Positions 1 to 5,749 of a stretch of 5,749 nt of DNA are shown one piece after another. Made by a program: the position numbers and the translations under genes. The DNA comes from Thermoguttaceae bacterium (GTDB taxonomy: Bacteria; Planctomycetota; Planctomycetia; Pirellulales; Thermoguttaceae), in contig JANLFZ010000130.1 of assembly GCA_024653385.1 (NCBI GenBank), positions 2,328 through 8,076 on the forward strand, written 5' to 3'. The notes beneath the pieces were generated by a model. The model did not search any database and was not told the origin of the DNA. It was given only the letters and a program-made list of their open reading frames with translations. Each line of letters begins with the position of its first letter. Within the stretch, counting starts at the first letter, position 1.

Positions 1-50
1 CGCGGGGGCCAAGCCGCCCGGTCGGCGCCGCGCGTCGCTCGGCCCCCGCG
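1..50. repeat. Perfect 10-bp GC inverted repeat at the left edge
   Basis: CGCGGGGGCC at 1-10 is the exact reverse complement of GGCCCCCGCG at 41-50, with a 30-base spacer that itself holds the palindromic CGGCGCCG. The repeat sits inside the Arg/Pro/Gly-rich linker of the first gene and may extend beyond the window. It could fold in mRNA, but extreme GC content makes chance likely. Confidence 0.5.
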
Positions 51-763
51 AACCACCCGGCAAACGCGGACGCCCCAAGGCAGAACACCCGACGCTCCCC
101 GATCCGGCCAATATCACCAACAGCCCCGGCACGGAACTCGCGTATCGGCTGCCGGTGGCGCCCTCGACGGGCGTGCGGCTTGTCGTGTGGCTTTTGGCTG
201 CCCTGGGTTGGAACGGCATGGTCGCGGTGCTGGCAGTCTGGGCGATTACCGGGCATTTGGCGGGCCAGCCCGACTGGATCCTGACGACCTTCACGCTCCC
301 CTTCGCCATCATCGGCGTCGGCCTGATCGTTGTCTTCCTGCGCCAGTTCCTCGTGACCACGGGCGTGGGGCCCACCTTCATCGAGATCTCCGACCAGCCG
401 CTCGTTCCCGGAAATCGGTACGACCTGTTCCTCTCCCAGGCGGGGCGCTTGAAGGTGAACTGTCTGGAAGTGCTCTTCGTATGCGAGGAAGAGGCTACCT
501 ACCGTCACGGGACCGACGCCCGGACCGAGACCCGCCGGGTTTACGAGCAGTCGGTGTTTCGTCAAGAGCGTTTCGAGATCCGGCACGGCATGCCCTTCGA
601 GGCCCGCTTTCCCATCGAGGTGCCCGCCGGGGCCATGCACTCCTTCCAATCGGAACACAATGAGGTAAACTGGAGGGTCATTGTCAAGGGCGACGTCGTG
701 GGCTGGCCGAATTACGAGCGATCGTTTCCGGTCATCGTCTTTCCCGGCAACAACGGTTCCTAG
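2..763 (+). CDS. Two-helix membrane protein with C-terminal arrestin-like domain (5' partial)
   Basis: The frame is open from the first full codon at position 2 to TAG at 761-763, giving 253 residues, and the real start lies to the left of the window. The first in-frame start-type codon is GTG at 155. I reject it because it has no Shine-Dalgarno sequence and would cut off the conserved-looking stretch PGTELAYRLP just before it. Residues 1-35 of the visible part are an Arg/Pro/Gly-rich linker. Two hydrophobic helices follow, at about residues 60-82 (VRLVVWLLAALGW onward) and 92-114 (WILTTFTLPFAIIGVGLIVV). The rest, about 120-253, is a polar beta-rich domain ending in NEVNWRVIVKGDVVGWPNY and then RSFPVIVFPG. 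This pattern resembles the closing strands of arrestin-type sandwiches. Such proteins are familiar as planctomycete hypotheticals. The gene ends 19 bases before the next one, so the two are probably co-transcribed. Function is unknown; a membrane scaffold or adaptor is an inference. Confidence 0.9.
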   Translation, partial: AGAKPPGRRRASLGPREPPGKRGRPKAEHPTLPDPANITNSPGTELAYRLPVAPSTGVRLVVWLLAALGWNGMVAVLAVWAITGHLAGQPDWILTTFTLPFAIIGVGLIVVFLRQFLVTTGVGPTFIEISDQPLVPGNRYDLFLSQAGRLKVNCLEVLFVCEEEATYRHGTDARTETRRVYEQSVFRQERFEIRHGMPFEARFPIEVPAGAMHSFQSEHNEVNWRVIVKGDVVGWPNYERSFPVIVFPGNNGS

Positions 764-782
764 GGTAACGGAAGAACGCACG

Positions 783-1289
783 ATGAATGAGCCGCGGGTG
801 AGGATTGCTTTCGACGGCAACGGCCGCGCGTACCGCCCGGGCGAAATCCTTTCGGGCGAGTACCGCCTCGACTCCGTGCCGCTGGACCAAGTCAGGGCAA
901 TCGAGGTCTCGGTCCTCTGGTACACCGAGGGCAAGGGCGACGAAGATCTGGCCGTCCACCACTTCCAGCGGATCTCCCTGGAAAACGGCGAGCCGATCGA
1001 CCTGCGCCGGCCGGGCCGGTTTTCCACGGTGCTGCCGGGCAGCCCGCTGAGTTACTCGGGCGAGATCGTGACGATCCACTGGTGCGTGCGAGTCCGCGTC
1101 TTCTTGGCACACGGCAAGGACGTGGTCGGCCAGCGCGAGTTCCAGTTGGGCTGCGTGCCATCGGTCCGCAGACGCCCCGACACGCCCGACACCAGGCCGG
1201 GCGTCGAGGCCGCCGTCCCGAAGGCGCTGGCGGGCGGGCCGGCGCGGGCCAACGGCCGGATCTCGGACGCCAAGACGGCCGCCGTGTGA
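783..1289 (+). CDS. Small soluble arrestin-like hypothetical protein
   Basis: This gene encodes 168 residues. The ATG at 783 is chosen because GGAAGAA at 770-776 gives a well-spaced ribosome binding site and MNEPRVRIAFDGNGRAYRPGEI is a natural N-terminus; codons further upstream overlap the previous gene. The motif YRPGEILSGEY (residues 17-27) matches the 'Y-x-PGE-x-x-x-G' strand pair of arrestin N-terminal sandwiches, and IHWCVRVRVFL (98-108) resembles a later core strand. A conserved-looking stretch, VLWYTEGKGDEDLAVHHF, covers 44-61. Residues from about 126 to 168 form a Pro/Arg/Ala-rich tail with no evident fold. There is no signal peptide or membrane segment, so the protein should be cytoplasmic. 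The gene follows the membrane arrestin-like gene by 19 bases and overlaps the ATPase gene by four. The two arrestin-like products may bind each other, which is inference. The fold assignment is by eye and moderately sure; the gene itself is secure. Confidence 0.9.
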   Translation: MNEPRVRIAFDGNGRAYRPGEILSGEYRLDSVPLDQVRAIEVSVLWYTEGKGDEDLAVHHFQRISLENGEPIDLRRPGRFSTVLPGSPLSYSGEIVTIHWCVRVRVFLAHGKDVVGQREFQLGCVPSVRRRPDTPDTRPGVEAAVPKALAGGPARANGRISDAKTAAV

Positions 1290-1900
1290 ACTCGCCGCCT
1301 CCCTCCGACGACCGGCCGACCCCAGGCCGGCGGAATCCGTTCTCGACGCGCCACGTCCGCCCCGGCGCCCTTCCGTTCGTCTTCCCGCCGGGACAGAGCG
1401 CCGCCGCGCTGGTCGACCGGCTCCGTGCGCAGGGATGGCGCGGCGAAATCGTCGGACCGCACGGCAGCGGCAAGTCGTCGCTCTTGGCCGCGTTGATCCC
1501 CGCGATCCACGATGCGGGACGCCCCACGCTTCTGGTCACGCTCCACGACGGCCAGCGCCGTCTGCCCCAAAGCGTGCGCTGGGCCGAAATCGCCGCCGGC
1601 ACGATCGTCGTCGTCGACGGCTTCGAACAACTCTCGGCGTGGAGCCGCTTTCGCCTCGAAGCTCTCTGCCGGCGCCGGAACCTGGGCCTGGTGGTCACCA
1701 GCCACGCCTCGGTCGGATTGCCGCCGCTGTGGACCACCGAAGTGACGCCCGAACTGGCCAGGCGGCTTGTAAACCAGCTTCTGGGCGATGAATCGGCAGT
1801 GATCTCCCCCGACGAAGTGGATTCGTGCCTGGCCCGCCACCGGGGTAATCTGCGCGAGACTTTGTTCGAATTGTATGATTTGTACGAATCGCGCAAATAG
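1286..1900 (+). CDS. Small P-loop ATPase of the arrestin-like gene cluster
   Basis: This gene encodes 204 residues starting at GTG 1286, which overlaps the TGA of the previous gene as GTGA. No clear Shine-Dalgarno sequence precedes it, so translation is probably coupled. The frame is open further upstream, but that part overlaps the preceding gene; NPFSTRHVRPGALPF begins at residue 17 and looks like the conserved N-terminus. Walker A is GPHGSGKSS at 57-65. Walker B is TIVVVDGFEQL at 106-116, with the Asp at 111, and VVTSH at 136-140 resembles a sensor-type strand. A conserved-looking C-terminal helix holds RHRGNLRETLFELYDLYE at 184-201. No signal peptide, membrane helix or DNA-binding domain is visible. 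At about 200 residues it is a minimal nucleotide-binding protein with no evident effector domain. Its position suggests that it powers or switches an activity of the two arrestin-like partners at the membrane. Its substrate is unknown. Nucleotide binding is well supported; everything beyond that is inference. Confidence 0.92.
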   Translation: MNSPPPSDDRPTPGRRNPFSTRHVRPGALPFVFPPGQSAAALVDRLRAQGWRGEIVGPHGSGKSSLLAALIPAIHDAGRPTLLVTLHDGQRRLPQSVRWAEIAAGTIVVVDGFEQLSAWSRFRLEALCRRRNLGLVVTSHASVGLPPLWTTEVTPELARRLVNQLLGDESAVISPDEVDSCLARHRGNLRETLFELYDLYESRK

Positions 1901-1956
1901 CGCAGGCGCCGACCGGACGTCGCACCTCGGAAAACGCCACGCGGCATCGGGCAACC

Positions 1957-1962
1957 TATAAT
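1957..1962 (+). promoter_or_regulatory. Consensus -10 box TATAAT without a clear -35
   Basis: TATAAT at 1957-1962 is a perfect -10 hexamer in a strongly GC-rich setting, 57 bases after the ATPase stop codon. No TTGACA-like sequence lies 16-18 bases upstream, and there is no TGn extension. If used, transcription would start near 1969 and leave a leader of about 117 bases before the secreted-protein gene, including the small ORF at 2048. Confidence 0.35.
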
Positions 1963-2020
1963 TCCTTGGCCTCGGCCCCGGCGAAGGAACGATTCGCCGC
2001 GGTGCGCGCAAGGCGGCTTC

Positions 2021-2049
2021 TTGACAAGAACGGGGAAGAATCGTCTGAT
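2021..2049 (+). promoter_or_regulatory. Candidate sigma-70-type promoter for the secreted Cys/Tyr protein
   Basis: TTGACA at 2021-2026 is a perfect -35 hexamer. TCTGAT at 2044-2049 follows after exactly 17 bases and matches the -10 consensus at four of six positions. Transcription would start near 2056, about 30 bases before ATG 2086, keeping the ribosome binding site at 2074-2077 but removing the start of the small ORF at 2048. Confidence 0.35.
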
Positions 2050-2086
2050 GAACGAGTTCCCGCGCAAGCACATGGAGTTTTGCTGA
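2048..2086 (+). CDS. Possible 12-codon leader ORF overlapping the next start (TGATG)
   Basis: ATG at 2048 opens MNEFPRKHMEFC and ends at TGA 2084-2086, whose last A is the first base of the next gene's ATG. A purine-rich GGGGAAGAA at 2032-2040 is spaced well for initiation. The downstream gene's own GGAG site (2074-2077) lies inside this ORF, so ribosomes reading it could affect re-initiation. The peptide has no run of one amino acid of the kind seen in attenuator leaders. It would be transcribed only from a start upstream of 2048, such as the TATAAT at 1957. A chance ORF is quite possible. Confidence 0.3.
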   Translation: MNEFPRKHMEFC

Positions 2087-3072
2087 TGCGTTTCCCGAGA
2101 TTGCGTCCGGCATGGCTTGTTGGCTGCGTGGCGGTTGCGGTCTGGAGCAGCACGTCGACGAGTTACGCGCTGTGCGACTGGCTTTGCTCGTGGCTCCAAC
2201 CGCGCGGTAGCGCGGTGACCACGTACACGCCGCCGTTTTCAAGCCGCCCCGTGGCGGCCGCTCCCGCCGTGGCCGCCCCGACCATGTGCTCGTACGTGCC
2301 GCAGATCGCCTATCGCACGGTCTACCGCCCCGTGCCGGTGACCACCTGCCAGGCCGTGACCGCCTGCGACCCTTGTACCGGCTGCGCGGTAACCACGTTC
2401 CGCCCGGTGACGGCCTACACGTACCAGGCGCAGCTCGTGCCTTGCACCACGTACCGCATGGTTTGCAGCACGCCGAGTGCGCCGTACGCGCCCGCCGCGT
2501 CGGCCTGCGCGCCCTATGTTGGCCTGGGGACTTCGGCGGCGGTGGGTGGAGCAGGCTGCGCGACGTGTGCGCCGTCGTCGCCGACGCTTTCCCCATCCCC
2601 CACGTCGCCGGCTCCCTGGAGTGCCCCGCCGACCCTGCCGGGACCGGTGGCTCCCAGTTCGGCAAGCGGTGCGGGCTCGACCTCGATTTTGTCGGGCGGG
2701 GCTCCATCCGCCTCGGGGTCCACGCAACCGGGGACCGCGACCGGGACCACTCCGCCGGCGGGCACGCCGACCTATGCTCCCGGACCGGGCGGCACACCCC
2801 CCGCAGCCCCCGTCAGCCCGTACGCCCCCAAACCCTCCGGCAGCAGTGGCGGTTCGCTCTACGGCCCGGGGCTTAGGCTGCGAACGCTGCCCGGCGCTGT
2901 GCCAAGCAGTACCACGCCGAGCAGTGTTCCGCTGACGCCGGCCTCACCGGCCTCGCCCGGCCGCACGGCGGCCCGGCCCGTGGTGCAGGCCTCGTACGCG
3001 CTGCCCGTCTCGCTCCCCGGCCCGACAACCCAACGGCCGCTCGATCTGGGCGGCTGGCAACCCGTTCGTTGA
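2086..3072 (+). CDS. Secreted Cys/Tyr-motif protein with Pro/Ser/Thr-rich tail
   Basis: This gene encodes 328 residues. ATG 2086 is preferred over the open frame extending upstream to TTG 1966, because GGAG at 2074-2077 is well placed and MRFPRLRPAWLVGCVAVAV is a classical signal peptide start, with probable cleavage after residue 28 (TSYA before LCDW). Residues 68-127 hold a motif block: CSYVPQIAYRTVYRPVPVTTC, then TACDPCTGC, VTTFRPVTAYTYQ and VPCTTYRMVC. Tyr-Arg-x-Val and Val-Thr-Thr phrases recur, and nine Cys fall within about 60 residues. From about 160 to 295 the chain is Pro/Ser/Thr/Gly-rich and probably disordered. The C-terminus ends LDLGGWQPVR. There is no enzyme motif. Similar exported proteins with repeated YRTVYRPV phrases are familiar in planctomycetes. 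Their role is unknown; a cell-envelope or matrix protein cross-linked by disulfides is inference. The gene stands alone, 185 bases after the ATPase gene. Confidence 0.88.
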   Translation: MRFPRLRPAWLVGCVAVAVWSSTSTSYALCDWLCSWLQPRGSAVTTYTPPFSSRPVAAAPAVAAPTMCSYVPQIAYRTVYRPVPVTTCQAVTACDPCTGCAVTTFRPVTAYTYQAQLVPCTTYRMVCSTPSAPYAPAASACAPYVGLGTSAAVGGAGCATCAPSSPTLSPSPTSPAPWSAPPTLPGPVAPSSASGAGSTSILSGGAPSASGSTQPGTATGTTPPAGTPTYAPGPGGTPPAAPVSPYAPKPSGSSGGSLYGPGLRLRTLPGAVPSSTTPSSVPLTPASPASPGRTAARPVVQASYALPVSLPGPTTQRPLDLGGWQPVR

Positions 3073-3314
3073 CCATCCGCTTGCCACGAGCGTTTGTCTT
3101 CTTCCGTGGCCTGGGCACGGACACCCAGACTCTCGGGCGACTCGAAGAACAGACGAACTCCTCCTGCCCTCTCTCTCGACAGCCTCGGATGCCACTGGCG
3201 ACACGCCGTTGGCACCCGGCGTTCACGCACGACGCTTCCTGCCCCAAAGTGCCTGGTGGCAATGAGGCCGACCGGGGGGTACACTTAAGCGCGCCTCAAG
3301 GGAAAGGATGGACT
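3073..3314. other. Gene-free stretch between the two secreted-protein genes
   Basis: I see no convincing gene in these 242 bases. A weak hairpin (GCCACG at 3083-3088 with CGTGGC at 3105-3110, 16-base loop) lies 10 bases after the upstream stop but lacks a T run, so it is poor as an intrinsic terminator. A weak promoter-like pair, TGGCAA at 3257-3262 and TACACT at 3280-3285 with 17-base spacing, could serve the large downstream gene. The ribosome binding site AAGGA sits at 3304-3308. Confidence 0.4.
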
Positions 3315-5749
3315 ATGATGATCTCACGCGCGGTTCCTATCGGGGCGCTTGCCTTCTTCATGGCGTGGTTTTCTGGCGGCGGTTTCGCTGCCTGCGGTCA
3401 GGCGGTTGAGAAACCCGTTTTCAAGGCCTTGCCGCGAGCGATCAACTATGCCACGCCGCTGGCCCCGGCAAACGGCGTCAAAGCCGTGATTGTGTACGGC
3501 AAGGACGCGCCGTGGACCAGGTCGGCCGCGGAGGCCGTGCAGAAGGCCATCGCCGGCTGGTGTGGGGCGAGGCTGGAACTCGCCGACGACCATGCCGTCA
3601 CCGGCGAGGACACTTGGTTGCTGACCGACGCCTACCGGAAGAGACCCCTGATCGTTTTGGGCAACGCGCAAGACAACCGCGTCATGCACGCGCTGGGCAC
3701 GCGGTATCTGCTCCAGTCCAACCGCTCGTGGCCGGGCGGTGACCGGTACTACATCCGCACCGTCTTCGAACCGTTCGTGGCCGACGTGAACCATATCGTC
3801 CTGGAGGCCTCGAACCCGGCCGGCATGGACGCGGCCGCGGCGAAGTTCGCCGAATTGCTCGAGGGTTTTCCCGCCGACGCCAAGGCCGCGGCCACGATTC
3901 CGCCCCGGCTGCGCGTGCAGGGAGGCGTGAAGGACCAATGGAAGCTCGTGAAGTACGACCCCGCCTGGTGCCGGCCCCAACTTCCTCCGGAGATGTTCCG
4001 GGACCTCAACCGCAGCGTGTCCGAACTGGCGCACTTGTACAAGGGGACGCCGCCGCGCGCGGGATGGGGCATCACGCGCGAGTCGAGCCTGCCCTTCGTG
4101 TGGTCCTATGTACTTGGCGGCGACCAGTATCCGCGCCAGGGCTGGACCGCCCTGGACCTGGACGAAGGCGCCCGGCGCGCGGTGGCGGCCATGTGCCTGC
4201 TGGGCTGCCGGCAAGTCGGCGGACGGGCGTATCCGCCGATGGACCACTACGGCTCGGCCCCATTCCTGGTCTGGTTGCGGTCGATCATCCAGACCGGCGT
4301 GCTCGACGAGAAGGAACTCAACGAGCTGGAAAGCGCCATCACGCTTTCCTCCTGCCGGCCCGACGATTACGTCATGGAAAACATCGGCAGCGGCAACGGG
4401 ATCGTGGGCAGCGTTTGGAGCGGACGGCACAGCGGCGCGTGCATGTTGACGATGGTCGAGGAACTGGACTATGTGCTGGGCCACTGCCGCCTGGACGATC
4501 GCACACGCAAGGAGGTCGAGCGCCGCTACGACGGCCTGCGCAAGACCGTCGCCGCCTACATCCGCTCGTTTCGCGGGAACCACGACGACTCCTGCCTGGG
4601 CGAGGACACGGTCCTCCAGCTCTACTCGGTGCTGATGATGGGGTTCATGGACCACGTCCGAAGCGGCACGCTCCGCAAAAGCGCGGACATGTACATCATG
4701 ACCTCGGACAACATCCCCGACCAGCGCATCAACGACCCGTTGAACAACACCTGCTACGCCGGGCTGTCGGGGTTCTCCAGCGGCAGCGGCGGGCACCTCC
4801 GCACGTGGGAGGGCGGTTCGCTCGTGGCGGCGGCGGCGTTCTATTACGACGATCCGCAGTACCGCTGGTTCGTGCGCCACCGCAACTTGTACTTGGGTTC
4901 GGAGGGGGGCTACCACTTCCCGATGCACTCGGCTTATGACACGGTTGGCAAGGTCGAGCCGCCCACGCGGTACCTGGGCGCTCGCGCGCTGGGCATCGAC
5001 GAGCGCATCTTCGGGGTCCTGAGCGACCCGCACGCGCCCGGCCGCCACGAGTGGAGGCTTCGCCTGCCGCCGGACCTGCCCCATGAGGCGGCCGACCGCG
5101 TTTCGATTCGGGATGGGTTCGACCAGAACGACGCCTACATGTATCTGGCCACCAGCCAGGACATGTATTTCGAGTATCCCGCGCAGAACAACTCGATCGC
5201 CCGCTATACGGACCTCGGCGACATCTGGCTGTACACCAACACGTACGACGGTTCGACCTGGTCGCGGAGCGTGGTCAATGGCTCGAACGGCGGGAGCTTC
5301 GTCCCTCGCGCCGCGTGCCAAATTCGCGCGCTGGCCAACCTGGGCGAGGTGAGCATGGTCGCCTCCACCGAGATCGACTCGGGCGGGGCCGACTGGACGC
5401 GCACCATGGTGCACTGGAAGGGGCATTACTTCGCGGTCATGGACCGCATGGAGGCCCGGCAGGACGACGACTATACCTTCACTTGCCGCTGGCGCGGCCT
5501 GCAATCGGCCTCCCTGGAAAACGGCGTGTGGACCGCCACCGCCCCCGGCGGAAACGTCTTGCGCATCCAGAGCGCCGAGGACCTGATCCAGACTTCCGAG
5601 GTCTGGCCGTGCGACGGATCGGCAAGCCCGTCGATCCTCCAGCAGTACAAGAGCGCGCACCTGTCGAAACATCAGGAAATGGCCTTTCTCAACCTGCTAC
5701 ACGTCTCGGGACCGCAGAGGCCGGATGAGTTCGAAACCAAGAAGCTGGG
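3315..5749 (+). CDS. Large exported carbohydrate-active enzyme-like protein, heparinase II/III-like layout (3' partial)
   Basis: There are 811 codons with no stop before the right edge. ATG 3315 follows AAGGA (3304-3308) by six bases; ATG 3318 is an equally good alternative. Residues 1-30 form a signal peptide (MMISRAVPIGALAFFMAWF onward), probably cut after GQA30. Residues 55-185 form a small alpha/beta domain: VKAVIVYGKDAPWTRSAAEAV, then LIVLGNAQDN, GGDRYYIRTVFEPF and IVLEASNPAG. It resembles the non-catalytic domain preceding GH67 and GH20 catalytic domains. Residues 225-545 are mainly helical with aromatic and Gly-rich turns, such as SGTLRKSADMYIMTSDN (450-466) and SGFSSGSGGHLRTWEGG (485-501), and could be an alpha/alpha toroid. 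From about 575 on the chain looks like beta-sandwich; VHWKGHYFAVMDRMEA (699-714) resembles the C-terminal sheet of heparinase-type lyases. A periplasmic or surface polysaccharide lyase or hydrolase is the best guess. I cannot assign catalytic residues or substrate. The C-terminus is missing. Confidence 0.9.
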   Translation, partial: MMISRAVPIGALAFFMAWFSGGGFAACGQAVEKPVFKALPRAINYATPLAPANGVKAVIVYGKDAPWTRSAAEAVQKAIAGWCGARLELADDHAVTGEDTWLLTDAYRKRPLIVLGNAQDNRVMHALGTRYLLQSNRSWPGGDRYYIRTVFEPFVADVNHIVLEASNPAGMDAAAAKFAELLEGFPADAKAAATIPPRLRVQGGVKDQWKLVKYDPAWCRPQLPPEMFRDLNRSVSELAHLYKGTPPRAGWGITRESSLPFVWSYVLGGDQYPRQGWTALDLDEGARRAVAAMCLLGCRQVGGRAYPPMDHYGSAPFLVWLRSIIQTGVLDEKELNELESAITLSSCRPDDYVMENIGSGNGIVGSVWSGRHSGACMLTMVEELDYVLGHCRLDDRTRKEVERRYDGLRKTVAAYIRSFRGNHDDSCLGEDTVLQLYSVLMMGFMDHVRSGTLRKSADMYIMTSDNIPDQRINDPLNNTCYAGLSGFSSGSGGHLRTWEGGSLVAAAAFYYDDPQYRWFVRHRNLYLGSEGGYHFPMHSAYDTVGKVEPPTRYLGARALGIDERIFGVLSDPHAPGRHEWRLRLPPDLPHEAADRVSIRDGFDQNDAYMYLATSQDMYFEYPAQNNSIARYTDLGDIWLYTNTYDGSTWSRSVVNGSNGGSFVPRAACQIRALANLGEVSMVASTEIDSGGADWTRTMVHWKGHYFAVMDRMEARQDDDYTFTCRWRGLQSASLENGVWTATAPGGNVLRIQSAEDLIQTSEVWPCDGSASPSILQQYKSAHLSKHQEMAFLNLLHVSGPQRPDEFETKKL

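Noticed and set aside
59..82. KRGRPK in the linker of the first protein, like an AT-hook
   Set aside because: A single core in an Arg/Pro-rich linker ahead of two membrane helices is more likely compositional than DNA-binding.
155..763. GTG at 155 as the true start of the first gene
   Set aside because: There is no Shine-Dalgarno sequence, and the frame is open to the window edge with the conserved-looking PGTELAYRLP just upstream.
2116..2127. LVGC at residues 11-14 of the secreted protein, a possible lipobox
   Set aside because: The Cys lies before most of the hydrophobic core of the signal peptide, which is too early. Cleavage after residue 28 fits better.
892..2797. Long minus-strand frames (892-2199 and 1052-2797)
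   Set aside because: They cross gene boundaries of well-supported + strand genes, and their Arg/Pro/Ser/Ala-rich translations look like GC-driven shadows.
3083..3110. Hairpin as an intrinsic terminator after the secreted Cys/Tyr protein
   Set aside because: The stem is only 6 bp with a 16-base loop, and no T tract follows.
3094..3288. 64-codon TTG-started frame in the gap before the large gene
   Set aside because: It has no ribosome binding site and no recognisable motif, and similar frames exist on the other strand.
4575..4586. GNHD motif (residues 421-424) suggesting a metallophosphatase
   Set aside because: The other calcineurin-like motifs (DxH, GDxxD, GHTH) are absent and the surrounding region is helical, so this is a chance match.
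3938..4939. 333-codon + strand frame within the large exported-protein gene
   Set aside because: Its translation is Arg/Gly/Pro-rich with no domain, and it lies wholly inside the well-supported frame starting at 3315.
3324..5672. 782-residue open frame on the minus strand, the longest complete frame in the window
   Set aside because: It is exactly codon-aligned antisense to the + strand gene from 3315, which has a signal peptide, ribosome binding site and recognisable domains. The antisense translation is rich in Ala, Arg, Val, Gly and His with no domain, and its limits are sense TCA and CTA codons.

Overview
The window looks like a high-GC bacterial chromosome segment, most likely from a member of the Planctomycetota. 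This rests on sequence style recalled from memory, not on a search: proteins of the PGTELAYRLP, NPFSTRxVRPGALPF and YRTVYRPVPVTTC kinds are familiar from planctomycete genomes, where they are usually left as hypothetical. All five genes I can support lie on the + strand. I see no RNA gene, mobile element or CRISPR array.

Left block (about 1-1900): a tight cluster of three genes. The first is cut by the left edge and encodes a two-helix membrane protein with a C-terminal domain that reads like an arrestin-type beta-sandwich. After 19 bases comes a small soluble protein with arrestin-like features. A GTGA overlap then leads into a 204-residue P-loop ATPase. The packing implies one transcript and a shared job at the cytoplasmic membrane. 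The function is unknown to me, and this cassette is the best candidate in the window for an undescribed system.

Middle block (1901-3072): an intergenic stretch with two promoter-like signals and a possible 12-codon leader ORF. It is followed by a secreted protein with a short Cys/Tyr-rich repeat region and a long Pro/Ser/Thr/Gly-rich tail.

Right block (3073-5749): a 242-base gap, then a large exported protein that runs off the right edge (811 codons seen, no stop). Its layout is signal peptide, small alpha/beta domain like those preceding GH67/GH20 catalytic domains, helical (possibly alpha/alpha toroid) region, and beta-sandwich. That suggests a polysaccharide lyase or hydrolase of heparinase II/III-like architecture. 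A 782-codon stop-free frame lies antisense to it. It is a codon-usage shadow, because the sense gene avoids TTA, CTA and TCA codons over that span.
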